From contig NZ_JBNNGK010000004.1 in assembly GCF_050268245.1 (NCBI RefSeq), positions 1 through 64,000 of the forward strand: a DNA stretch of 64,000 bases, written 5' to 3'. Both the position numbers and the translations under genes were made by a program. The DNA is from JBNNGK01 sp050268245 (lineage in GTDB: Bacteria; Pseudomonadota; Gammaproteobacteria; Enterobacterales; Enterobacteriaceae). Below are positions 28,194 through 36,761 of the stretch, piece after piece. A model generated the notes under the pieces. It made no database searches. It saw only the letters and a program-made list of their open reading frames with translations, and was not told the DNA's origin. The first letter of the stretch is position 1; each line of letters opens with the position of its first letter.

Positions 28194-28370
28194 TACAAAA
28201 CATAAAAGTCCTCAATAGATTTTGAGTTGCCGCCCGCAAGGCAGCAGTTCGAAAGATGAAGAGGATAATCCCCATTCTCTACAGGCTCGGGGACGCACGG
28301 TAAAAACCGGCAAAATCAGGTCGAGACATCGAAAAACGTCCCGAAAGGCGTTTAATTAGGAATACAACTG

Positions 28371-30200
28371 ATGTGTGGAATTGTAGGCGCAGTAGCGCAA
28401 CGTGATATTGCAGAGATTCTGTTGGAAGGTTTACGCCGTCTTGAGTACCGCGGTTACGACTCAGCCGGTTTAGCCGTGGTTGACGAACAAGGTAACGTCA
28501 ACCGCTTACGTCGCGTCGGGAAAGTGCAAAAGCTGGCCGAAGCCGCGGAGCAACACCCTTTGCACGGTGGAACCGGCATCGCACATACCCGCTGGGCAAC
28601 CCACGGCGAACCGACCGAAGCCAACGCCCACCCGCATATTTCTGATTACATTACCGTGGTGCACAACGGCATTATCGAAAACCATGAACCGTTGCGTGAA
28701 CTGTTGATTGAACGCGGTTATCGCTTTGCATCTGAAACCGATACTGAGGTGATTGCTCACTTGGTACATTGGGAGCAGCAGCAGGGCGGGAGCTTGCTAG
28801 ATGTGGTTAAGCGCGTCATCCCACAACTGCGCGGGGCATACGGCACGGTGGTAATGGATAGCCGCGATCCTAGCGTGCTGGTGGCGGCGCGCTCAGGCAG
28901 TCCGTTGGTGATTGGCCGCGGCGTCGGTGAAAACTTTATCGCCTCAGATCAACTGGCGTTGCTGCCGGTGACTCGCCGCTTCATCTTCCTGGAAGAAGGA
29001 GATTTGGTCGAAATGACCCGCCGCACCGTCAACGTTTACGACAAGCAAGGTAATGCGGTTGAACGGCCGGAGATTGAATCTCAGGTGCAGTATGATGCCG
29101 GTGATAAAGGCGCTTACCGCCATTACATGCAGAAAGAAATCTTTGAGCAGCCTTTAGCGCTGAAAAACACGCTGGAAGGGCGCTTCAGTCACGGCCAAAT
29201 CAACCTGAGCGAATTGGGCGAGCATGCGGATGCGTTGCTGGCGAAAGTCCAGCATGTGCAAATCATCGCCTGTGGCACCTCTTATCACTCTGGCATGGTG
29301 GCGCGTTACTGGTTTGAATCACTGGCTGGCGTACCGTGCGACGTTGAGATTGCTTCCGAATTCCGCTACCGCAAGTCTGCGGTGCGCCCTGGAAGCTTAA
29401 TTATTACACTGTCGCAATCAGGCGAAACCGCCGATACGCTGGCGGCGTTGCGTCTGTCAAAAGAGTTAGGTTATCTGGGGTCGTTGGCGGTCTGTAACGT
29501 GGCGGGTTCGTCGCTGGTGCGTGAATCTGACATGGCGCTGATGACGAAAGCGGGCACCGAAATTGGCGTAGCATCAACCAAGGCATTTACCACCCAATTG
29601 GCGGTATTATTAATGCTGGTGGCGCGTCTTGGCCGTCTGAAAGGCATGGCGGAAAGCGTTGAACATGACATCGTGCATGCGCTGCAAGCCTTACCAGCCC
29701 GTATTGAACAGATGTTGTCGCTGGATAAGCGCATCGAAGCGCTGGCGGAAGGCTTCTCCGACAAACACCACGCGCTGTTCCTTGGCCGTGGCGATCAGTA
29801 CCCGATCGCGATGGAAGGTGCGCTGAAGCTGAAAGAAATCTCTTACATTCATGCTGAAGCTTACGCTGCCGGGGAGCTGAAACATGGTCCATTGGCGTTG
29901 ATTGATGCGGATATGCCGGTGATTGTTGTCGCGCCTAACAACGAACTGTTGGAAAAACTCAAATCCAACATCGAAGAGGTGCGCGCACGCGGTGGTCAAC
30001 TGTACGTGTTCGCCGATCAGGACGCTGGCTTTGTCAGCAGCGAAGGGATGACCATCGTCCCTCTGCCGCATGTGGAAGAGATCGTTGCACCGATCTTCTA
30101 CACCGTACCGTTGCAGCTGCTGTCTTACCATGTTGCACTCATCAAAGGTACCGATGTGGATCAGCCACGTAACCTGGCGAAATCGGTGACCGTGGAATAA
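28371..30200 (+). CDS. glmS: Glutamine-fructose-6-phosphate aminotransferase (isomerising)
   Basis: A 609-residue cytoplasmic enzyme making glucosamine 6-phosphate from fructose 6-phosphate and glutamine. The N-terminal Ntn glutaminase domain exposes Cys2 after Met removal (MCGIVGAVAQRDIAEILLEGL). Two SIS sugar-isomerase domains follow (ACGTSYHSG, TLSQSGETADT, and FLGRGDQYPIAMEGALKLKEISYIHAEAY). The C-terminus DQPRNLAKSVTVE is universal in the family. It ends in a strong terminator. Confidence 0.98.
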   Translation: MCGIVGAVAQRDIAEILLEGLRRLEYRGYDSAGLAVVDEQGNVNRLRRVGKVQKLAEAAEQHPLHGGTGIAHTRWATHGEPTEANAHPHISDYITVVHNGIIENHEPLRELLIERGYRFASETDTEVIAHLVHWEQQQGGSLLDVVKRVIPQLRGAYGTVVMDSRDPSVLVAARSGSPLVIGRGVGENFIASDQLALLPVTRRFIFLEEGDLVEMTRRTVNVYDKQGNAVERPEIESQVQYDAGDKGAYRHYMQKEIFEQPLALKNTLEGRFSHGQINLSELGEHADALLAKVQHVQIIACGTSYHSGMVARYWFESLAGVPCDVEIASEFRYRKSAVRPGSLIITLSQSGETADTLAALRLSKELGYLGSLAVCNVAGSSLVRESDMALMTKAGTEIGVASTKAFTTQLAVLLMLVARLGRLKGMAESVEHDIVHALQALPARIEQMLSLDKRIEALAEGFSDKHHALFLGRGDQYPIAMEGALKLKEISYIHAEAYAAGELKHGPLALIDADMPVIVVAPNNELLEKLKSNIEEVRARGGQLYVFADQDAGFVSSEGMTIVPLPHVEEIVAPIFYTVPLQLLSYHVALIKGTDVDQPRNLAKSVTVE

Positions 30201-30220
30201 GCGAGCGCAGCATACTAGGA

Positions 30221-30250
30221 AGCCGGCCTCAGCGCCGGCTCTTTTGTTAT
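30221..30250 (+). terminator. Terminator after glmS
   Basis: AGCCGGC (30221-30227) pairs with GCCGGCT (30234-30240) around a 6-nt loop, followed by CTTTTGTT. It lies 20 bp after glmS and overlaps the 3' end of the convergent small gene. The Tn7 attachment region in enteric bacteria lies just downstream of glmS; no Tn7 end is visible here. Confidence 0.9.
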
Positions 30251-30552
30251 TTAACCCTGCTGCTCAGTTCCTGCAGCGAACGTTTTAGCTCGTCGATCTG
30301 ACGATCCTTATTCCTGTTTTCTTGTTGCAACTGTTCTAGCGCTCTTTCATGCTTTTGTAGTTGAGCGCTAACATCGTCTAAATCGCGCACCGTATATTTG
30401 GATGTTCTGTAGCCGTTATTACCTTCGAATAGAATTCGATCGGTGTTAGTGGCGATTGGGAAAATGTCACGTGGAAAGCTATCTGCAGCCATTACGTTGG
30501 TAGAAGCCAGCAGAGACAGGCCAAGCGCCGATAAGGTAAATGTTTTTTTCAC
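30247..30552 (-). CDS. Small periplasmic coiled-coil protein, hypothetical
   Basis: I do not recognise a named family. A GTG start at 30552 is preferred because AAGGAG lies 5 nt upstream; the ATG five codons earlier overlaps that ribosome-binding site. The product (101 aa) has a clear signal peptide (MKKTFTLSALGLSLLASTNVMAA), a short middle segment around RILFEGNNGYRTSKYTVRDL, and a C-terminal heptad-rich coiled coil (QLQKHERALEQLQQENRNKD onwards). It converges on glmS and its own 3' end overlaps the glmS terminator. Expected to be periplasmic and oligomeric. Confidence 0.75.
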   Translation of the reverse strand: MKKTFTLSALGLSLLASTNVMAADSFPRDIFPIATNTDRILFEGNNGYRTSKYTVRDLDDVSAQLQKHERALEQLQQENRNKDRQIDELKRSLQELSSRVK

Positions 30553-30635
30553 TTTAGCTCCTTTCATTTAGTACTACCTAATATAGGTCACATTCAAAAG
30601 ATAGTGTAATCAACATGTTATGCTGGATTATTGTT

Positions 30636-30800
30636 GAATGTCATATTTCATACATTTCACTTCCTAGATTGCCCCTTATTTTCCCTCCTGCAGCAATACT
30701 GACTCAACTGATGCGTATGGCGGTGAACATTCCAAGTCTCAAATCCGATGGTTTCGCTTAAGGATCAGACGCTGGGTGATATTTACCTGACTTGCTAACG
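30636..30800 (+). pseudogene. pstS: Decayed pstS fragment (promoter plus internal pieces)
   Basis: This non-coding stretch matches the start of the intact pstS locus at 49.67-50.2 kb. TGTCATATTTCATACATTT (30640-30658) equals the pst promoter segment at 49672-49690. CTCCTGCAGCAATACTGACTC resembles the pst leader, and AACTGATGCGTA the pstS start. ATGGCGGTGAACATTCC and TCAGACGCTGGGTGATATTTAC then match pstS codons near 50105 and 50153. Pieces between them are deleted and no frame is open, so it is a relic. It marks the left edge of the island inserted between glmS and pstS. Confidence 0.85.
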
Positions 30801-30953
30801 GCTAAAGCGCCACTCGTGCGCGGATGTTTCTCCAACTACATGATTTACCGCTAATCTGGGTTGTTGTTGCTATGCTTTTTAAGGCTCTGTGATTTACCTG
30901 TCGTCGAGTCAACATCCCCTGTCTATTATTGATATTGCGTAGGAGCACTATGG

Positions 30954-32006
30954 ATGGAGATTAATCGCGAGCATATTTCCCTGCTGTTAACTGAGCCGTC
31001 TGATGAGGCAGCGTTGCGGGCCGCTGGTAACGATATTCCGTTGTCACAGCGTCTTTCTTGGTTATATATCATGGCAAACGTGCGGGAAAATCCGCTAGAA
31101 GAGCGTTATTTTCAGGCGCTGGACAGCGGCGCGGCGTATAGCGAATATGACGCCTGCTTTGCCGCTGCGCACCGGCATTTGGCCGATTACGGCCTACAGG
31201 TGGACCGTCAGGGATTGGCTTCGGACATCATCGCGATGACGCAGCACATTGCCGCAAGCATCACGTGGGACGATCTGCAATTTGATCCGGCGCATCCACA
31301 TTTTATCCGTTATGAATTTTTAGCTTCGCAGCTTCCAGCAACGATGACGTTGGCGGCGGTGTGTGAGGCGCTCGATATTGTCTGTATCGATTGTGCACGT
31401 AATACGGCCACGGTGAAGATTGCGGGATACCCCGTTGAGATAGTGACTGACGATGACAGCTACGCCGATTTGTCGTTGGAAGAGGGGGAGCGACAGGCGT
31501 CAATTGCCCTTAACGCCAAGGATTTGCGGCGTCTAACCGTGAGCGAAGCGCTGGAGTTAAGCCATGAGCTTGGTCATTGCCGCCATCACCTGTTGAGCCC
31601 GCATCCTTGCGGCGATTACGGTTTACCCTTTTGGGATACCGAGTTGCCTGCATTCAACGAAGAATGGCGTCTGTGTACACGTTTATCGCCAGGGCTGGAT
31701 ACTCGCGCTTGGTCAATAGAAGCCATTAAACAGTCTCTGTTTGCGTTGTTTCCTTTATTAGCGCCGGAACAAGGGGTCGCCGAGGCTTTTCGCAATGCGG
31801 TGCAGGTTAACCCTATTTATCACCGTAGTCGTAAGCAGCCAGAGTGGCTGCTGGAGAAAACACCGTTATTTGTCTGGAGCGGTGTACCCTATGTGCATTA
31901 TTTTTGCAGTCTGTCCCACTTTTTGTTGCAACACCAACCGCAAGATACCGTGTTAGCGCAGGGGTTGATGCGGATCCAAGGGCGTTTTTCACTTTACGCT
32001 TCTTGA
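30954..32006 (+). CDS. Putative zinc metalloprotease (HExxH), unknown family
   Basis: A 350-residue protein without a signal peptide. It contains a canonical zincin motif, ELSHELGHCRHH (His204-Glu205-His208), with candidate third ligands in the acidic segment PAFNEEWRL (Glu236/237). The arrangement resembles ImmA/IrrE-like or gluzincin proteases, but I cannot name the family. The start ATG at 30954 is 8 nt after GGAG; another ATG at 30950 is out of frame. It lies at the left end of the island, just right of the pstS relic, and its last 13 bp overlap the convergent amidase. A role in maturing or removing a leader peptide is plausible inference from context only. Confidence 0.7.
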   Translation: MEINREHISLLLTEPSDEAALRAAGNDIPLSQRLSWLYIMANVRENPLEERYFQALDSGAAYSEYDACFAAAHRHLADYGLQVDRQGLASDIIAMTQHIAASITWDDLQFDPAHPHFIRYEFLASQLPATMTLAAVCEALDIVCIDCARNTATVKIAGYPVEIVTDDDSYADLSLEEGERQASIALNAKDLRRLTVSEALELSHELGHCRHHLLSPHPCGDYGLPFWDTELPAFNEEWRLCTRLSPGLDTRAWSIEAIKQSLFALFPLLAPEQGVAEAFRNAVQVNPIYHRSRKQPEWLLEKTPLFVWSGVPYVHYFCSLSHFLLQHQPQDTVLAQGLMRIQGRFSLYAS

Positions 32007-33427
32007 AAAAGGGCAATATTATTATGGATTGTCATGTCATCTAATGCTGGCATGGCAAGCCATCTTTCCAGCGCTTTTCCTGCAGCCAACAGCGCGGCGT
32101 CATCAAATAAGCCACCCACCAGTTGCATCCCCAGCGGTAACCTCTCTGATGATAGAGCTATCGGTATATTCAATGCTGGATTACCCGTGACATTGAAAGG
32201 AATGGTCTGCGTCGGGACGACGTTACCTGGTGGCGGCCAGTCGGGGGTAAATTCGTTGAAGTGGGGCGCTGAACGCAGCGTACTGGGAAACAGCAACAGG
32301 GAATAATGGGGGAAGAGTTGGCTGTTCAGGCGACCGGTCAGCTCCGCACGTAAGCGCTGAGCGTCGAGCAGTTCCGCTGCGGAGATGGTGGCTCCGGGTA
32401 AAATACGCTGATAGGTATAGCGCCCGAACGCCTCAGGGCGATGGCGAATCGCTTTCTGGTGAATAGCAAAGGCTTCAGCGGCCATAATAATGCGGCCGCA
32501 GGCGTTGAATAGCGCAAAATCAGGGAAATGAATCTCTTCAACGCTGGCTCCCGCCTCCCGCAATAGTGTCACGCAATGATCCATCGCGGCGATCAGTTCG
32601 GGATCGGTATGCGGGTTTTCGGTCAGTAAATGGCGAGGCCATGCAATGCGCATTGCCGCCCAGTGAGGTCGCGGCGCATCAAATGTATAGGGCGTTGGGT
32701 GGCTGGATGGATCGCGCTTATCGTACCCGGCCAAGGCTTGCATAACGCATTGACTGTCTATCACGTAGCGCGTTAAGGGGCCGCAGTGATCCAGCGACCA
32801 AGAGAGTGGGAAGACGCCTGCACGGGAAACCAACCCGTAGGTGGGTTTAAAACCCACAACGCCGCATAAACAGGCAGGTCCGCGAATTGAACCGCTGGTG
32901 TCTGACCCCATCGCTATCGGCGTAAGTCCTGCGGCAACCGCCGCCCCCGCCCCCGATGAGGAGGCACCGGTAAAATGTGCCAGGTTCCAAGGATTACGTG
33001 CGGGTGGAAACGGTAATTCAAAACTGGGACCGCCCAATGCGAACTCGTGCGTGGCCAACTTGCCGAGATAGATACCGCCGCTCTGAGCCAGTCGTGTTTC
33101 TACCGTGCTGCTGCGCTGGGCAATACTATGCTGCATGATTTTTGAATGGCAGGTGGTTGCTGTACCCGCTACGTCAAAAATATCCTTGAGTGCATAGGGG
33201 ATACCGTGTAACAGCCCACGATCCTGTCCTGTCGCCAACTCCTTTTCGGCTCGTTTGGCATCCCGGCGGGCGCGCTCGGCATCAACATGAATAAAAGCGT
33301 GTAAATGCGGGTTGAAATGGGCGATACGCGTCAGAAAATAATCCGTTAATACTCCGGGGGTAAGCCGACCATCGCGTAAACGCAGCGCCAGCTCGGTCAA
33401 TGGCAGAGTATGCAATAATTCATCCAT
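31994..33427 (-). CDS. Amidase-signature enzyme, AtzE (1-carboxybiuret hydrolase)-like
   Basis: A 477-residue amidase-signature hydrolase. The Ser-cisSer-Lys triad is visible: Lys81 in YALKDIFDVAGT, Ser157 in GASSSGAGAAVAAG and nucleophile Ser180 in GSDTSGSIRGPACL. The ATG at 33427 is chosen because the upstream 53 codons run through the DUF4089 gene in another frame. It follows a GatC/AtzG-like small protein with an 8-bp overlap, the same order as atzG-atzE in carboxybiuret hydrolase operons. Last gene of the minus arm, it probably hydrolyses an amide or ureido-type bond in the pathway product or a by-product. Confidence 0.88.
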   Translation of the reverse strand: MDELLHTLPLTELALRLRDGRLTPGVLTDYFLTRIAHFNPHLHAFIHVDAERARRDAKRAEKELATGQDRGLLHGIPYALKDIFDVAGTATTCHSKIMQHSIAQRSSTVETRLAQSGGIYLGKLATHEFALGGPSFELPFPPARNPWNLAHFTGASSSGAGAAVAAGLTPIAMGSDTSGSIRGPACLCGVVGFKPTYGLVSRAGVFPLSWSLDHCGPLTRYVIDSQCVMQALAGYDKRDPSSHPTPYTFDAPRPHWAAMRIAWPRHLLTENPHTDPELIAAMDHCVTLLREAGASVEEIHFPDFALFNACGRIIMAAEAFAIHQKAIRHRPEAFGRYTYQRILPGATISAAELLDAQRLRAELTGRLNSQLFPHYSLLLFPSTLRSAPHFNEFTPDWPPPGNVVPTQTIPFNVTGNPALNIPIALSSERLPLGMQLVGGLFDDAALLAAGKALERWLAMPALDDMTIHNNIALFQEA

Positions 33428-33629
33428 GGCGTGCTCGGTAGTATTCAGCAATATTTTTGGCGAAGAAGGTATTGGCTGGTTCGTCTTCAGGTGACTGCAC
33501 CACCGCCAGCAGTGCCACAGCTTGGCGAATTTCTTGTGTACAGCGAACGGCACCAACGCGGAACGCCGAAGGAACCTGTATATCAAGTACGCTCATATAA
33601 GCGTCAAATTGCCGATCTTCATCTGTCAT
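33420..33629 (-). CDS. DUF4089 / AtzG-like small amidase partner
   Basis: A 69-residue helical protein resembling the DUF4089 (AtzG) family, distant relatives of the GatC subunit that brace an amidase subunit. It overlaps the amidase start by 8 bp and the upstream peptidase stop by 11 bp, so the three are translationally coupled. The sequence IRQAVALLAVVQSPEDEPANTFFAKN fits two helices connected by the acidic linker seen in this group. It is expected to form a complex with the downstream amidase. Confidence 0.75.
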   Translation of the reverse strand: MTDEDRQFDAYMSVLDIQVPSAFRVGAVRCTQEIRQAVALLAVVQSPEDEPANTFFAKNIAEYYRARHG

Positions 33630-35253
33630 ACGGAGTTTCCTGAACCGTTGGTGAGGGCATGCTGAACCAGGGTGAATGTGTCAGCACTTGATAAAACAGA
33701 CTCTTAACGTCGTCAGGGAGTGGCATCTCCAACTCTTGGCTGGTGGCGGCGAAAATATCTTGCCAGCTGCGCCCGTCGGCGTTGAGTGCGCAATGATGCA
33801 AGGCAGCCAGATAGCGTTTATTTTGTGCCAGATAGCCTTCAAGTGATTGCCGCAGCGAAGCGGGCAGTTCTTGGATCAAGCCGCGCAAATTCAAAGGCCC
33901 CGGCCAGTGACCGCGTGGCCCGTCTTGCCTCTGGACTGGGGGACGCGGTGGGGCGAGTTGCTCTGGATCATAGTGCTGGAGCGCCAGCAGTAACGGCACC
34001 ACGATAGCCAGCGTGCGCTTGAGTTCTAGCGGTGACACTTTATCGCGTGTATCAGCGGCACAGTGATTAAAGCGATCGTTAATATGGCAGAGTTGAATCG
34101 CAGGGCAGTTTTGCTCTGGGCTGCTGTAATTCATAAACAGTGCGTGATCGGAAAAACCGTGAAATGGCATGCTTAGCCAACGCCCGCCCGCGTTGGCTGT
34201 TTGTGTAAAAACTTCGGCTGCAAATGCTTCAGCCAGCGACCCCAAAGGGGAAGACACACCGATCGGTGGGCGTTCAATGCAAAATGGTGATGCGCACAGA
34301 GCCTGATCTTCACCGACCATATCCAGATTGATCACTGCCAACGGGGGAGGCCGGTGCTGAAAGGCATGCTGTAAGGCGGCAACACCAAGAAACTCAGGTC
34401 CCCAGACCAAGCGTAATACGTAGCGTAATGGCGAAAGTCCCTCTTTTAACAACTGCATCAACAGCGTTGCGGTTTCCAGCAGTGCACTGACGCCAGAGGC
34501 GTTGTCATTAGCCCCCGCCCGCGAATGACATAAATGGGCGGTTAGCCATATTTCGCGAGTTTGTGTTGAAGGGGCTGCTGGGAGGCAAGCAGTGACGACG
34601 GGCATGGAGGCAGAGCGATCAAGAGAGATAGCTACCGTTGCCGATACGCCTTGTTGTGCGGCAGAGAGTAGGTGTTGCATTTCTTCCGGTAAGACGCTGA
34701 AGGCGAAGAGCGGGCATCCGGGGGGTAACTCAAGGCGGCCACGGTATGAAGATGACGTAACAGGGTCATAACGGGCGTAGGCATCGGTAACAAAACCGGC
34801 TGCGCCAGCCTGTATTAACACCGCAGGCCAATTGCCGTTTTGAAAATCTTCCGCGGGAATGACGACGATGCAACGTGCCATTTGGGAAGTATGGGTATTC
34901 ACCAAAGTGTATTGACCATGGGCGGAACAAGAGTACGTCGCTAATGCATAGGCGTGCTGGTGGTGGTCTAGGCACCACTTTGTGGTGTCAAGTTGGAGTG
35001 TGGCTTGCAGAGGCGTCCAGGCCAAAGGGGCGTGAAACTGCCACCAACGTTGCTTGCCATCGGCGGTGAAATGATGGGTTTCAACGTTGGACAGCCCACG
35101 TTGTTGGGCTACCTGATTGACGTAAGTCGCGGCACGCTCAATGCCTAGTGAAGCCTGATAGCGATCGTGCTCCGCTAACGTATCGATCACCGCCATCAGG
35201 CGTTCAGTACAGCCATGTTGTAATACCCAACTGACCCATTCGGCCGCGATCAT
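33619..35253 (-). CDS. M28-family zinc peptidase-like protein
   Basis: A 544-residue cytoplasmic protein without a signal peptide. The zinc-peptidase core is at residues 235-390: TAHLCHSRAGANDNASG (His240, Asp250), LVWGPEFLG (Glu287), INLDMVGED (Asp311) and FHGFSDHALF as the last His. This is the M28 ligand set, but the usual H-x-D is H-L-C, similar to the HxCHP..ANDN pattern of DUF4910-type aminopeptidases. Residues 100-215 look like an inserted PA-like lid domain. In this operon it is a candidate for trimming the 16-residue peptide; that is inference. Confidence 0.8.
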   Translation of the reverse strand: MIAAEWVSWVLQHGCTERLMAVIDTLAEHDRYQASLGIERAATYVNQVAQQRGLSNVETHHFTADGKQRWWQFHAPLAWTPLQATLQLDTTKWCLDHHQHAYALATYSCSAHGQYTLVNTHTSQMARCIVVIPAEDFQNGNWPAVLIQAGAAGFVTDAYARYDPVTSSSYRGRLELPPGCPLFAFSVLPEEMQHLLSAAQQGVSATVAISLDRSASMPVVTACLPAAPSTQTREIWLTAHLCHSRAGANDNASGVSALLETATLLMQLLKEGLSPLRYVLRLVWGPEFLGVAALQHAFQHRPPPLAVINLDMVGEDQALCASPFCIERPPIGVSSPLGSLAEAFAAEVFTQTANAGGRWLSMPFHGFSDHALFMNYSSPEQNCPAIQLCHINDRFNHCAADTRDKVSPLELKRTLAIVVPLLLALQHYDPEQLAPPRPPVQRQDGPRGHWPGPLNLRGLIQELPASLRQSLEGYLAQNKRYLAALHHCALNADGRSWQDIFAATSQELEMPLPDDVKSLFYQVLTHSPWFSMPSPTVQETPYDR

Positions 35254-35265
35254 TTTTCCCCCAAT

Positions 35266-36438
35266 CTAATAATTATCTGAAAGCTTTTCTTTCATTTTTA
35301 ATAAATTGGAGGCTGCCAGCATGATCGAACCCACCAGAAACAGCCCACCCATAATTCGCAATAGTTCGTTCGTGGTGATGGTGTTGCCCCAGGCGCCATA
35401 AGCGGCAAGTGAAATGGGAATAAACATTTTGAAAATACTGCCGGTAATCCCATTAATCTTGCCTAAGTCATGGGTCGGAGCTACAACCAAGCGGTAGGTA
35501 CGTACACAAACAATGTAGATCGAAAACAGAAAAGACTCACAAAATAGCAGTAATGCCAGAGTCACTGCGTTGATATGAATGCTCGTTAATATATAAACGA
35601 GGCCGATAAGCGGAATGGAATAGACTAAGACGCGGATAACGCCGACGTGTTTCTCAACTCGGTCAGAAAACCAAGAGCCGACGATGGCGCCGAATCCACC
35701 GGCGGCGAACAGCACACCGACCTGAAAGTCGGAAAAGTGAAGATGTGACTTGGCAAAATACATCACCGCGATTTCAGATACCACGACAATGGCGTTGGCG
35801 AAGGCCGTCCACCAAGATAGCACCCATAAGTTACGTAAGGCATATAATGCCTTGAAACCGTAGATAATATCAGGGATAAACGGTTTTTTCTCTGAGGGGG
35901 GAGAGGCGCGAAAACTGAACAAACTGATCAGTAGAGCGATAACCAGTAAGGCATAGGACAGGCGTAACGTTTGGGTATAGGTGAGTAACAGTAGGATACC
36001 ACCAATCAGCGCTGGTCCCGCGCTGTCGAAAACATTAGTCACCATATTATTATATTTGTTATAGGTGATAAGTTTGTTTTCCGGTAGGGCTATTTTTGAC
36101 TGGACGATAAGTGAATTATTGGCGAAATACGTCATGCCCATCAGTATGAAGACCAGTAAGAACAGCAAACGTTGTGAATCAACGCCATTCCAGCCAAGCA
36201 AAATCAACACTACAATTTGCCCGATTGTGCCGCCGAGGAAGCCTTTTCGGCTGCCGATGCGGTCGACGAAAGTACCAATAACAAAGCCCAACACTAAAAA
36301 TGGCAGATACTCGAAGAGTCTGACATGACTCATGAGATCGTTGGATTGTGTGAGTTGGAATGCCCACAGCGGTAACACAAAGTAGGTAATCTTTTCGGCA
36401 ATCGCTTTGAGCGCGGTGATCAACAAAAGCAGTGTCAT
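35266..36438 (-). CDS. MFS transporter, probable product exporter
   Basis: A 390-residue major-facilitator protein with about 12 TM segments. The motif-A-like loop GTFVDRIGSRKGFLGG follows TM2. The central loop after TM6 carries SPPSEKKPFIPDIIYGFKAL, typical of 12-TM drug/siderophore-type exporters. It sits between the small unknown gene (4-bp overlap) and the M28 peptidase (12-bp gap). Export of the pathway product, and hence self-protection, is the simplest role. Confidence 0.85.
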   Translation of the reverse strand: MTLLLLITALKAIAEKITYFVLPLWAFQLTQSNDLMSHVRLFEYLPFLVLGFVIGTFVDRIGSRKGFLGGTIGQIVVLILLGWNGVDSQRLLFLLVFILMGMTYFANNSLIVQSKIALPENKLITYNKYNNMVTNVFDSAGPALIGGILLLLTYTQTLRLSYALLVIALLISLFSFRASPPSEKKPFIPDIIYGFKALYALRNLWVLSWWTAFANAIVVVSEIAVMYFAKSHLHFSDFQVGVLFAAGGFGAIVGSWFSDRVEKHVGVIRVLVYSIPLIGLVYILTSIHINAVTLALLLFCESFLFSIYIVCVRTYRLVVAPTHDLGKINGITGSIFKMFIPISLAAYGAWGNTITTNELLRIMGGLFLVGSIMLAASNLLKMKEKLSDNY

Positions 36439-36761
36439 AGTGAGGGATCCATCCGGTTAAAATGGCGTAGAAATGTTTGGTCTTCCAGGTATACTGGTAG
36501 ATCCTGTGGTTCCAATAGGGCGATCAGTTCCTGCAACCACGGAGTCGGGTGCTGGTGTTTGCTGCAAACCTGTAAAAAAGCCAGAAAGCGCGTTGGGCCT
36601 TCCAGCATTAACATACGGCCACGGGTGAGCAACGCCCGCTGTGGATGACTGAGTTCATGACTAATTTCTGGCAATAGCGTCATTTTTCTCCACAGGTTGC
36701 GTAAATCCACCCGCGTTTCGTTCCCCATTGCCACGCCCAGACTGACCAGCTTGAACATCAT
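36435..36761 (-). CDS. Unknown small protein of the minus arm
   Basis: A 108-residue protein I do not recognise. The ATG at 36761 overlaps the stop codon of the upstream oxidase gene (ATGA), and the 3' end overlaps the MFS start by 4 bp. The sequence is predicted all-helical (LRNLWRKMTLLPEISHELSH, PTRFLAFLQVCSKHQHP, PWLQELIALLEPQDLPVYL) with no signal peptide, TM helix or Cys motif. Tight coupling suggests a subunit or peptide-binding partner of the haem-oxygenase-like enzyme, but nothing in the sequence proves it. Confidence 0.75.
   Translation of the reverse strand: MMFKLVSLGVAMGNETRVDLRNLWRKMTLLPEISHELSHPQRALLTRGRMLMLEGPTRFLAFLQVCSKHQHPTPWLQELIALLEPQDLPVYLEDQTFLRHFNRMDPSL

Noticed and set aside
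30200..30260. Tn7-type insertion at the glmS attachment site
   Set aside because: The region after glmS holds a terminator and a small gene, with no Tn7 ends or tns genes; the island begins about 400 bp further on, next to the pstS relic.
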